24,171 nt of DNA from Proteromonas lacertae. Taxonomy: Eukaryota > Sar > Bigyra > Opalinata > Proteromonadidae. Positions 10,817 through 20,299 of this stretch are shown one piece after another. The stretch spans positions 1 to 24,171 of the forward strand of contig NGBS01001240.1 of assembly GCA_002245135.1 (NCBI GenBank), given 5' to 3'. The first letter of the stretch is position 1, and every line of letters begins with the position of its first letter. Under the pieces are notes generated by a model. That model did not search any database, had not been told where the DNA came from, and was given only the letters and a program-made list of their open reading frames with translations. The position numbers and the translations under genes were made by a program.

Positions 10817-12577
10817 TTAATAACCAATACACATTCCATCTCCTCTTCCATCTGAACCACCACACAATACTCCATTCTCATTCAATAATATTATTTGACC
10901 TCTTCCAAATACACCTCGATCATAGCCAACTACAGGATATTTTATATTATGACCAACACATTTTAATTCTTCTATTATTCTTTCATTCATTCCATCTTCA
11001 CATTCAATTTCACCTTTCTCATTCACATCAATACAAAATCGAGGTAAATCCAAACTAATCTGAGGATTTAAATGATTCATTAATAAATTTAATATCACTT
11101 GAACTTGACCTTGAGGTTGCATAAAAGCTCCCATCACAGTCAATGAACATTTAAATTCATTTTCTTTTGAAGTAATCATACAAGGAATTATTGTATGATA
11201 AGGTCGTTTATTTCCACTCAAACAATTTGGATGGTTAAGATCTAATGAAAAGACATTTCCTCGATTATGAAGTGTAAATCCACTATCCTATTCATTCATT
11301 AATAAATAATTATACTTTGGGAATTATACAAGATCCAAATGGACAATAAACAGAGTTGACAAATGAACAGGAATTACCATATATATCATATGTTTGAAAA
11401 CTAACAGTATTACTGCCTTTTAATGGATAGGGTTTGGGTAAATCTTTTATTATACTGTCTAAATGGATTAATTTAGATATTAAATTATATTAAAGAAATT
11501 TCAAAATAATTCAATAAAAAAAAAGATATATTCTTCACCATGTTTATCACTTAATAATACATCAATTGGAATATTATAACTTTCAGGATCACATACATAA
11601 TATTGAGTTTCATTAAATGCTAATCTTAAACTTTCAATTATTATATGATAATAAACACTACTATATGGTTCAACTTCAAAGATTTTCGTATGTTTTAGTA
11701 TATTCAATGCGATTAATACGGTGATTCCTTGACCATTTGGAGGACATTCATAGATTTTATTATTTAAAAATTCACTACAAATTGGAGAAACGAATTCAGT
11801 TTTATGATTGGATAAATCATCTAATGTCATTACACTGCCTTCTTCTTCTAAGATTTTTATTATATTTTCAGCTACTTCGCCTTTGTAAAACCCATCTTTA
11901 CCTTCTTCAGCTATCTTTCTTAATACTTTACCTAATTTTTGATTTAGAAATAATTCACCTTCTTTTGGACTTTTATTATCTATTAATAAATCACTTCCAT
12001 ATTTTTGTTTCATTAATAATTCTTCACATTCTTTCCAATAGTGAGAACATATCACATTTACTGGATAACCATTTTCACATAATTCGATTGAAGGATTTAA
12101 TATCTCTTTCATTGTTAAACTTCCAAATCTCTCTACTGCATCTATATAGACAAATTATTATTAATATATTTATTTATATTATATACCACACCATCCAGCT
12201 ACTGTTCCTGGAACTGTCACACAATGAACATGACGAAGGGGTAGTTTATCTCCACAATCTCTTTTAACTACATCTAATGATAATGCTTGTGGTGTCCTAC
12301 CACTTCCATTCATTGCATATACTTTACCACTCTTCTTTTCATAATACAACATAAAACAATCTCCTCCTACTCCTGTTGAAAATGGTTCAGTCACACCTAA
12401 AGCAGCAGCTACAGCAATGGCAGCATCAATTGCATTTCCACCTTTCTTTAAAATTGAATAACCAATTTCACTTGCTAAAGGCTATAATTATTAATTAAAC
12501 AATGATACCTGTGAACAGCAAACCATTGCATGAGTAGCATAAACTGGACTTCTTCTTGAAATGTATGGTATATCCAT
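10817..12577 (-). CDS. Gamma-glutamyltransferase, bacterial type (GGT family)
   Basis: This is an N-terminal-nucleophile hydrolase that transfers or hydrolyses gamma-glutamyl groups, as in glutathione breakdown. Exons are 12509-12577, 12187-12481, 11539-12141, 11316-11458 and 10817-11287. Introns are 27, 45, 80 and 28 nt, and the product is 526 residues, the usual family length. Seen: ILKKGGNAIDAAIAVAAALGVTEPFSTGVGGD (written here only as the family landmark KGGNAxDAA...GVTEP...GxGGD), NGSGRTPQ, VPGTVAGW, PPNGQG and ESLRLAF. The beta-subunit start has a candidate nucleophile Thr in GSNTVSF, then SFVNSVYCPFGS, NRG and NKRPYHTIIP. No signal peptide is visible (MDIPYISRRSPVYATHAMV), so a cytosolic YwrD-like enzyme is likely rather than an animal-type membrane GGT. 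Bacterial ancestry is possible, but the introns show it is fully integrated. Confidence 0.92.
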
Positions 12578-12732
12578 CTAAAAACAGCAAAAATACAATT
12601 AATGAGTTTGATAATAATTCAAGCCTATATAAAAAATAACAATAAAAAAATACAAAAAAGTAAAAATACAATTAAATAACAAATAAATACAACTCTAAAT
12701 TATCTTTTTGAATGAAAAAATTGTGTATAATG

Positions 12733-15159
12733 TTAAGATTTAACTTCTTCATTCTCTTCTTCTTCTTCTTCTTTATCATTAATCTCATAATTACTATATT
12801 GTGGAATATAAGGATGTCCAAGTGGACACTTCATCTGATGACTCATATATTCATTCAAACTCTGTGCTTTCTTGCACACTCTACAATAATAAGTAATACC
12901 ATATTTATAATCATAAACATCTCTTTCAACAACTCTTTTATCTTTCTTTCTCTTAATGAAATCATCATTTCTCTTCCAAAACTCTTTCTTAACATCATTC
13001 CAACCTCTAGGAAATTGAAATTTCTTATTACAATTTTGACACTTGTTTTTTCCACTAACAAACATGTCATAGGTCTGTTTGGATTTACAGATAGGGCATT
13101 CTTTGATTATTTTACTTTCATATTCAGCTACAGCATCTCTTTTCATCTTTTCTTTGGTAGTCATTTTAATATTATTATCTTGTCTTTGTATGAAATTATC
13201 ACTATTACCATTTCCACCACTTGCTTGCAGGAGTGTAATGACTGGATTATAACTACAACCTTCTCTTTCTATATTCATACCATATAAAGCATTTGATCTT
13301 GCACAACCTTTACAGGGATGGTCGATTGTACAAATTGACTTTAACTTTGGTGGACAAGTACATTGTATTGATTTCATATAATGAACATAGGCGACTGTAC
13401 CACGTGGAGGAATTCTTACTTGAGGTTTTGATGCTTTATCATAATATTGCTATATATATATATATATAATATAAAATATAAAATAAATAAATAAATAATG
13501 TATATATTAATATATACATTTTTCTTTTCTGATGTTTGTTTTAACGGTGCAAAGATGTTATTATTATTCTCTCTATTATTATTATTATTATTATTATTAT
13601 CTTCTTTTATTTCTAATTTCTTTCTAAATATATCAAATTTCCATTTTGTTTTATCATTTAATGATGTTTGTATCAATGGCTTTACAGTTTCCATTGATCT
13701 TAATGAAGAAATTTGATTAGTTCTTTCACTTTCATAATCTCTTTGAATTACTATAAACAATAATTACAAACAAAAATAATACAATTCTGATTTTTAGATG
13801 ATAATTCTTTCACTGATTCTTCACTCTTTTCAGAAGTAATACTTTGATTAGTATGAAATGAAACTGGTCTTCTTGATGATGGCTGAATTGGTGGTTTTGG
13901 TTGTGGTGATAATGGTTGTATTTCTGAATTCAATGCAGGATTACTTTGTAATATAACAGCTTTATGTTCAGGAAGTGTTTGATTCTCAGATTCTTTTACA
14001 CTTTTACTTCCATTACTTCTAAAACTATTACTTCTATTATTGTTAATTATATTATTATCATTTGTATGTCCATTTAATTGAATCTCATCTGATTCTGAAA
14101 ATGATGGATTAGAGAATGATTGATTTGAAAATGTAGATTTACGTGATATTGGTTGATTAGAGGATGGTGGTAGTGGTTGTTGTATATTCTGATAATGTCT
14201 TGCTGATTGTGGTCGTTTTCTAGCTGATGGTATTGTTGTTGTTGTGGTGGTTTGTGGAGGTTCTTCCTGTTGTTGTTGTTGTGCTTCAATATTAATTGAT
14301 AGTGATTTATGTTTGGGTTTAGAAGAAGATGAAGACGATGAGAATTTTTCTAAATCAAATACATCATCATCATCATCATCTTCTTCTTCTTCTTCTTTTT
14401 GATGTTTCTTATGTTTTTGTTTATCTTTTGATTTTTTATTCAGAGATGATGATGATGATGATTTTAATGGAAGTGGAAGTTCTTCTGGTGGTTTTGGTGT
14501 TGTTAGTTTATTTAAAGATCTTAATAATTCACTGACACGTCTACCTTCTTGCGAATTAGTTGTTTCATTTTCTTCACTTGGTTTTATGTGTTTTTCATTA
14601 CTCTTTTTATCATCATCTTCATCATCATCTTCTTCCTCTTCCTCTTCTTCTTCCTCATCCTCATCCTCTACTATTTTCTTGTGTTTATGTTTGTGTTTAT
14701 CTTTAGGTTTCACTTCTAATAACGATGAAGACAATTTAGATGAAAGCTCTTCTTGAGGTTTTGGTGTAATTAGTGCATTTATTTCTCTGATCATTTTACT
14801 AACACGCATATGTTCTTGTGGTGGTTCATTTTCTGTATTTGGCTCATTCTCTACATTCTGTTCAGTAGATTCAGCCAGTTCACTTGCTTTTGGTAGTGGC
14901 TGAACTGAATAATGTAAAGGAGATGGTTTAGGCTTTTTCTTAACATCTTTTTCACTACTACTATCAATCTCTTTCATTAATTCGTCAAGTTCTTCACTTT
15001 TCATATCATCACTAAGAAAATATAATTTATAATAGAATAATACTTATCTGAATCTGAAAACAATCCTCCATAGTTATCTGATTTATTTGAATCTGAAGAA
15101 TCAGATCTGTGATGGTGATGCTTCTTCTTCTTCTTGTCTTTCTTGTGTTTATGGCCCAT
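12733..15159 (-). CDS. Unrecognised Lys/His- and acid-rich protein with C-terminal CxxC zinc motifs
   Basis: Four exons (15044-15159, 13783-15011, 13518-13750, 12733-13449) with GT-AG introns of 32, 32 and 68 nt keep frame and give 764 residues. The N-terminus is basic (MGHKHKKDKKKKKHHHH). Residues about 40-440 are low complexity: Ser, Glu/Asp runs, poly-Gln and poly-Thr, plus two RVSxxxRxxNxLxTPKPxEEL units (MRVSKMIREINALITPKPQEEL-like). An Asn run lies near residue 480. From about residue 535 the protein becomes ordered and Cys-rich: QCTCPP, CTIDHPCKGC, ECPICKS, KCQNCNKKF, YYCRVCKK and CPLGHPY. That amounts to several CxxC pairs, probably binding zinc. I do not recognise the family. It is divergent from the pseudouridine synthase gene, only 100 bp apart, so they probably share a promoter. 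Confidence 0.82.
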
Positions 15160-15259
15160 TTGAAAATTTAAAAAAGAAAAAAATAACTGAAAAGGCTTGT
15201 GTTAATCAAGTTTTGTGTTTGTGAGTAATCAAGCATATTTCACATTTTTTCTATTTTCA

Positions 15260-16639
15260 ATGGCAAAATCAATAAGAACACTAAAAAAATGTGTTGCTAT
15301 AGTATATGGTTTTAATGGTAAAAAGTATGAACTATTTTAATACAATGAATACAGTTATCATGGTTTTCAAATGGCACAAATTGGCATCAAAACAGTTTCA
15401 CAAACATTGTATGATGCATTAAATAAATGTGGAGTAATTCACCCAAGAAATGTAGAGTATCCACACAAAATCAATTATGTGAGTTGTAGTAGAACAGATA
15501 AAGGAGTACATGCATTGCGAATGGTTACATCAGTTCATTTACTTATGGATTATTCAAAATCAGACCCAGCAAAACATCTTGTAGAAGATTTAAATTCAAT
15601 TCTTCCTGATGATATATGTGTCTATTCTAGTAAAATAGTTTCAAGTTCCTTTCATGTTCGACATAACAGTATTGCTAGACAATACATATACTATTTACCA
15701 CATTCTGTATTCCCAAAAGATAAAGATTTTGAATTATTCAAACAAGTATTTAATTATTTTGGTGGTTCACACAATTTTATTAATTTTTACACTGCAGCGT
15801 ATAACCCTATTTATATATTAAATAGAAAAAATGAAGAAAAGAACACAAATAGATCAATATATGTAAATAGAATAGAAAAATATTCAGATTATTTTAAAGT
15901 TACAATTGGTGGAAGTTCATTTTTATATAATCAAATTAGAATGATAATTTCATCCATTTTATCAGTTATTCATAAGAAAATAACAATTGAACAATTTCTT
16001 CAAAGTTTAAATTCCTCTCATAAATCAATTTTATATCCTTTAGTTCCAAGCAATAGTTTGGTATTAGATAGACCATATTTTACTCAATCAAAGAATATTC
16101 GAATGTATTTGAATGATTATAAAGAAGAAGAAGAAGAAAGTGAATTAATTGGTTTAATGAATGATGATGAAGATAAAAAAGTATATTTTATTATATGATT
16201 TTTATATGTTTCTTTTATTTAGATGATGAATTTTTATGATGAGAAAATAATGAAATCTATACTTGATGATTTGAATTCAAATATTTTTAATGATTATTTG
16301 AAGGATTTAAATTATTGGAATTATCATATACAACCTAATCAAACAACTGTCACAAATAAAATCAATCAGCAATCATTTATTCATCAGAAATTCTATAATT
16401 TAAAAGAAAATGAAATTAATGAAAAAGTGTTATTGAGTGATACTCATTTTGGAATTGGTTCTTTTATTTGTAATTATTACCAAGAATTTCCATCACAACG
16501 AACTTATAAAATCAAATTAGGTTTATTGAGATATTGTTTGAAGAATAAGATAATATTGAAATCAAATGAAGATTTGAAAGGATTATTGGATAAATTTGGT
16601 GATAAATACTTTATAAGTATTTATAATGAATATAGATGA
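15260..16639 (+). CDS. tRNA pseudouridine synthase, TruA/Pus1-like, with C-terminal extension
   Basis: It converts uridine to pseudouridine in tRNA. Exons 15260-15324, 15355-16180 and 16223-16639 with introns of 30 and 42 nt give 435 residues. Seen: VAIVYGFNGKNYHGFQ at the N-terminus; the catalytic-Asp motif CSRTDKGVHAL; SFHVRHNSIARQYIYYLP; a GGSHNFINF block; and the C-terminal core motif FKVTIGGSSFLYNQIRMI. These follow the TruA fold in order and look most like eukaryotic Pus1/Pus2. There is no obvious targeting peptide, so the compartment is unknown. The last exon adds about 139 residues (MMNFYDEKIMKSILDD...) that I cannot match to the family. Confidence 0.92.
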
Positions 16640-16822
16640 GTAAATAAGTAGTGAATAATTCGTGTTTTAGCCCATCAATTAATTGTGTTTTTTGATTCTT
16701 CCCCATTTTATGTTCTAAAAATACTTTTTGTGAATGAATTGATAAGTAAATAACTCAATACTGATAAAATACGATGGAATTAACTTATCAGCAATGAGAT
16801 AATAGAGTTTTTCATTTTTGAA

Positions 16823-17212
16823 ATGTTTGAAGTTTTAAAGGCAAATAAAATCTATATTCTGAAAGTTTATGCATGTTATTCGGCTATTATGATAGAAGGT
16901 ATGATTGATAACTCGAAAGGAGTCTTACTACCAATGATTAAAGAATCATTTAATTTGGAGTATTCAGATTATACAATAATGATAAATGCAATGCTGCTAG
17001 GATATTTGTTTTTTTCACTGATATGCTCAACAATAGTATACAAATATGGTTATGTTTGGTCATTTTTGGTTGGATTCATTGGTCCATTGATTGGATTTGT
17101 AGGAATCTACTTCATTGACAATTATTATCTAATACTATTATGTTTATTCATCTCAGCGTCTGGATTAGGAGGATTGGATCTTTCAAGTAATTCATTAGGA
17201 ACAATAATATAA
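16823..17212 (+). pseudogene. Truncated major facilitator superfamily transporter
   Basis: The first 129 residues of a 12-helix MFS transporter. Seen: a short N-terminus, YACYSAIMIEGMIDNSKGVLLP (helix 1 region), LEYSDYTIMINAMLLGYLFFSLICS (helix 2), WSFLVGFIGPLIGFVGIYF (helix 3) and YLILLCLFISASGLGGLDLSSNSLG (helix 4 with a GxGGxDxxxNxLG pattern typical of the MFS). The frame ends at TAA right after SLGTII, where a transporter should continue for about 270 more residues. The DNA immediately downstream changes character and no further helices are found. I infer that insertion of the element to the right disrupted this gene; its 3' part would lie beyond the window. Confidence 0.75.
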
Positions 17213-17226
17213 TATAAATGCATGAA

Positions 17227-17287
17227 ATCCTCTTTTATAGAGGATCCTCTTCTAAAAGAGGATTTTTAGATCCTCTTTAAAAGAGGA
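17227..17287. repeat. Three tandem hairpins built from TCCTCT/AGAGGA
   Basis: Hairpin 1 pairs ATCCTCT (17227-17233) with AGAGGAT (17239-17245). Hairpin 2 pairs ATCCTCTT (17244-17251) with AAGAGGAT (17256-17263). Hairpin 3 pairs TCCTCTTT (17271-17278) with AAAGAGGA (17280-17287). They sit directly beside the cut transporter gene, at the presumed element end. Confidence 0.85.
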
Positions 17288-17653
17288 AATATAAATTTTA
17301 TAAAATCCTCTTATTAAAAAAGATGACAAATGAAAAATCCTCTATGCTAAACATAATATTATTGAAAAAATTTGAAAAGTCTACTGATGAATTATTAAAA
17401 ATTCTTCATCCAATATGATACCATCATACTAGAGGATTATAATTTATTATGTGTCTATCTGACCAGCCCCCCTGTGGGGGGCCGATGGGGGGGATGCCGG
17501 CGGGGTGGAGGACTAGACTATAGTATAGACTAGAATATTATAAAATGTTATAGAAGAGGATTTGAAGTGTCTATTACACTATAGTTATGTATTTAGATCA
17601 AAAGAGGAAAAACAAAAGTCATCTCATAAAGAGGAATTATCATTATCATCTAA
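17288..17653. other. Non-coding left flank of the element
   Basis: No ORF is supportable here. It contains further single copies of the TCCTCT/AGAGGA word in both orientations, a sharp GC-rich block (separate entry) and a GACTAGA direct repeat around 17511-17533. It may be a terminal or regulatory region. Confidence 0.6.
17461..17513. other. GC-rich block with a perfect G/C hairpin
   Basis: About 50 bp of mostly G and C in very AT-rich DNA. GCCCCCC (17466-17472) pairs with GGGGGGC (17476-17482) across a 3-nt loop, followed by further G runs (GGGGGGG, CCGGCGGGG). The function is unknown. It could be a terminal structure, a G-quadruplex former or a remnant of another repeat. Confidence 0.8.
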
Positions 17654-19219
17654 TTAATGTGCATCTTCCAATGTCTTGATTCTGTCTTCAATAGGCTTCA
17701 ATCCTTCTTTAACCTTGCTAACATCCTGCTGTATTGCATTAATTTCATCTTCATAATCATCTTTGGCTTTTTTTGAATCTATAAACTGTTTCTTGTAAGA
17801 TGCTTTGTCAGGGAAGTTCTGGATATCTTTAGAATTGTACTGCTCTTTATACTTATGCATCTCTTTGAGTAATTCATCCATTCGAGCTGATTTCTTGTAA
17901 GCCTTGTTCATTTGATTTTTCTTGTATTTCATTAATTCTGTTTTCAGGTACTTACAGGTGTTAATGGACAGGATGCTGATGTACTTTGTTAAAGATCCTT
18001 TGTCGTACCATTGATTAATACTGCACTTCTTGTTCAACAGCATCTCGAACAGTTCTGAATCTGTGTACCTCTTTGAAGGATCTGGTGGAGGAATTTCAGC
18101 TACCTTTCTCTGCTTTTTCTTTTCATCCTCCTTTTTTACTGACTGAGGTCTTTGCCTCTTCTTTGCTACAATTACTTTTTCATCATCTGAATCTGTATCA
18201 CTTTCTGATACTATAATCTGAGGAATATCCTCCTTTTCAATTTCTTTTACAACTTCTTTGACTTTCTTCAATTTGCTAAGATCCTTTGGAGGAATTGTTT
18301 CAGGAGAGGATTTAGATATCTTTTTGACATTAAACTTATTCAGTATTGATGTTTTTTGTAACACCTCTTTAATAGGATCTGATTTTGGTTTTGGAGGAAG
18401 CTCTGGAGGTGGTGGTTCTTCAAAATCATCATCAGGTTCAATAATAGATGCATGTTTTTTAAGATATTGAAGTCTATTTAGAAGTCTATTTCTTCCCTTT
18501 TCATGTTTTCTTAGGTTTTCCTCCCTTTCTTTTCTTTCCTTTTCATTCATTTGTGACATCGTTTCCTTTACTTTCTCTAAGTATTTTTCACGAGTTATAT
18601 TATTAGGATTTCCTACATATCTTTCATTTTTATCCTCTTTATCACTTTCTTCAAGATCTTCATCCCTGATTTCTTTAAGTTCTTTGAGGAATTCCTCTTT
18701 TTCAAGCATCCATTTCTATGTATATATAAATAATCAAATATACCTCAGGACTTTTCTTACTTTCCTCTTTTTCACTTTCCTCCATTTCCTCCTTTTCCTC
18801 CATTTCCTCCTTTTCCTCCTTTTCCTCCATTTCCTCCTTTTCCTCCATTTCCTCCATTTCCTCCTTTTCCTCCTTTTCCTCCTTTTCCTCCTTTTCCTCC
18901 ATTTCCTTCTTTTCCTCCATTTCCTCCATTTCCTCCTTTTCCTCCTTTTCATAATGTTTCCAAGTCTATTGCAAGTATAATACATACAAAATATACTCCA
19001 GCAGGATTAGCATTTAGTTGATTAATAAATGCACCAAGTTGAGAGTATAATCCTCTCACAACAGCATCATCCTCCTTGCTCCATTTTTCACGAGGGTAAA
19101 TTGGTTGACTTCCCAAGAACTTAGTAAAAGTCCTACATTATATTAATAACAAAATATTACCTAGTAGCTTCTGCTGTAGCAACTGTTAATTTCAATATCT
19201 CAGTAGTATTAATTTCCAT
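17654..19219 (-). CDS. Highly charged coiled-coil protein of the element, with host-type short introns
   Basis: I do not recognise a family. The locus starts with MEINTTEILKLTVATAEATR. Three short GT-AG gaps of host intron size (22-31, 28 and 28 nt) appear to separate four coding blocks. Block 2 contains PREKWSKEDDAVVRGLYSQL. Block 3 is a (K/M)EE repeat. The last block (from 18709) is about 350 residues: acidic and basic coiled coil, a PPPPELPPKPK stretch, an acidic SESDTDSDDEK patch beside KKRQRPQSVKK (possible nuclear signal), then an ordered part (YTDSELFEMLLNKKCSINQWYDKG) and a C-terminal coiled coil. It is the leftmost element gene. The introns suggest nuclear transcription, or that this gene is of host origin. 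Confidence 0.6.
18779..18950 (-). repeat. 9-bp minisatellite encoding (K/M)EE
   Basis: About 19 copies of AAGGAGGAA / ATGGAGGAA on the minus strand encode Lys-Glu-Glu and Met-Glu-Glu triplets inside the preceding charged protein. The unit itself contains the GAGGA word that is frequent across the element. Copy number is probably variable between individuals. Confidence 0.9.
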
Positions 19220-19265
19220 ATATTTGAAAATTCTAACCATAAAAATGGCAGGAAAACTCAGAATG

Positions 19266-19342
19266 AAAAGTAACGGCAAATTTACTTAAAAAGTAACGGT
19301 CGATTATGATTGGAGGATTTTCCTTCGTTACAAAAACCGTTA
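19266..19342. promoter_or_regulatory. Cluster of GTAACG sites, two direct and two inverted
   Basis: AAAGTAACGG occurs at about 19267-19276 and 19290-19299. The inverted forms CGTTAC (19326-19331) and CCGTTA (19337-19342) follow within 80 bp. The cluster sits in the 215-bp gap upstream of the charged coiled-coil gene, which starts at 19219. This could be a factor-binding array or part of an origin; nothing more can be said from sequence alone. Confidence 0.6.
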
Positions 19343-19434
19343 TTTTTTACGAAAAAAGAGGATTTTCGAAACCCAAAAAAGGAACTTAGAAAAAAATCAT
19401 TAATTAGGATTTTAAAATTACTCTATAACATTTT

Positions 19435-19764
19435 CTAAATTGTATCAGAATATTTTGACGGAGGATAGTGTAATCTTCCACTGCTTGTTCTATATGTCTT
19501 GTTTATGGAGGATAATTCCTCATTTTCTTCAATAATATCCTCTTCCTCATCATCCTCTTTTTTATTTGTGCTTCCCAAATTATGTTGAATTTCCTCAACA
19601 ACTTCAATTACTTTAGGAGGACAATATGCTTTATAAGTATAATATACAATTTTGATGACTTCTGTTACAACCCAAAGGATGACATATACTAAGAGGATTC
19701 CTATACTTTCCTTGATTTCCTCAACATTTGTCTCTAAGACAGTCTCATTATTTTTTGATAACAT
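19435..19764 (-). CDS. Small single-pass membrane protein
   Basis: 109 residues, family unknown. A Thr/Glu N-terminus (about 20 residues) precedes one long hydrophobic helix, IGILLVYVILWVVTEVIKIVYY (about residues 22-43), then YKAYCPPK and an acidic tail with EDDEEEDIIEENEE. It ends in a Tyr/Ser-rich HYPPSKYSDTI. The layout resembles small viral membrane proteins, but no homology is recognised. An A-rich motif shared with other element genes lies 27-43 bp upstream of its start. Confidence 0.65.
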   Translation of the reverse strand: MLSKNNETVLETNVEEIKESIGILLVYVILWVVTEVIKIVYYTYKAYCPPKVIEVVEEIQHNLGSTNKKEDDEEEDIIEENEELSSINKTYRTSSGRLHYPPSKYSDTI

Positions 19765-19790
19765 TTTGTAATTATGAGAGTATAATATAC

Positions 19791-19807
19791 AAAAACAACA
19801 AGAAAAT
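19791..19807 (-). promoter_or_regulatory. Shared upstream motif, copy 1
   Basis: The plus strand reads AAAAACAACAAGAAAAT (minus: ATTTTCTTGTTGTTTTT). It lies upstream of the membrane-protein start at 19764. Near-identical copies precede the genes starting at 20235 and 21875. It is probably an element-specific promoter, though it could also be a 3'-end signal for the gene before it. Confidence 0.6.
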
Positions 19808-19830
19808 TAAAAATGAAATTAATTATTGTT

Positions 19831-20235
19831 TTATTCATCATCATCATCATCATCTTCATCTAAAGGATCATATAATAAATGAAGCTGTAAATATCTTCTT
19901 TGTCTTGCGTTAAGATTTCCACGAAGCAAAATTGGAGGATTAGGCGATGGATTAAAGATTAATTCAGGTAAATCAAGTTGCATAGATCTCATTCCGGTTC
20001 CAATAAACCATAATTCTGGTTCATCATTAACATCTCTAGTACGATATGGTACTACATGAATCCATCTATCTCCACCCATAATAATATTCTGTAATACTTG
20101 AGGATTAAATTTGATATACCATATAATCTGATATGTATTTCCTCTATCTATTACCGCATACCTGTATAATTTACAAACTACAGGTCCAACATTATTTGCT
20201 TTTAATGAAAAAGTATTAATTCTATATCTAGGCAT
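19831..20235 (-). CDS. Globular acid-tailed protein, unknown
   Basis: 134 residues from MPRYRINTFS. The start at 20235 is preferred over an upstream in-frame ATG (20268) because the shared motif lies at 20258-20273, leaving a short leader. It looks well folded and beta-rich: YRYAVIDRGNTYQIIWYIKF, GGDRWIHVVPYRTRDV, PELWFIGTGMRSMQLDL. An Arg-rich NLNARQRRYLQLHLLYD is followed by a DEDDDDDDE tail. This is the most structured protein in the element and a candidate minor structural protein, but I see no diagnostic motif. Confidence 0.65.
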   Translation of the reverse strand: MPRYRINTFSLKANNVGPVVCKLYRYAVIDRGNTYQIIWYIKFNPQVLQNIIMGGDRWIHVVPYRTRDVNDEPELWFIGTGMRSMQLDLPELIFNPSPNPPILLRGNLNARQRRYLQLHLLYDPLDEDDDDDDE

Positions 20236-20257
20236 TTTGAATATATATATATATTCT

Positions 20258-20273
20258 AAAAACAACAAGAAAT
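20258..20273 (-). promoter_or_regulatory. Shared upstream motif, copy 2
   Basis: The plus strand reads AAAAACAACAAGAAAT, differing only at its end from copy 1. It is followed, as in the other copies, by a TGAAAAT-like run. It lies 23 bp upstream of the start at 20235. Confidence 0.6.
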
Positions 20274-20299
20274 ATGAAAATAAAGATTAATATTAGAAT

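Noticed and set aside
11737-12267. 176-codon plus-strand ORF rich in Leu and Ile
   Set aside because: It is antisense to well-supported GGT exons 2-3 and has no family features.
12712-13287. 191-codon plus-strand ORF with Phe/Ile-rich, membrane-like sequence
   Set aside because: It is the antisense shadow of the Cys-rich exon at 12733-13449. The hydrophobic look comes from complementing Lys/Glu codons.
13450-13517. (TA)n run as a microsatellite of interest
   Set aside because: It lies inside a 68-nt GT-AG intron and is ordinary low-complexity intron sequence.
17461-17513. Telomeric repeat
   Set aside because: The G runs are irregular and not a tandem short unit, so an internal telomere is not supported.
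18734-18985. Lys/Arg/Trp-rich ORF (repeated RKRRKWRK)
   Set aside because: It is the alternative frame of the (K/M)EE minisatellite on the same strand and arises from the repeat itself.
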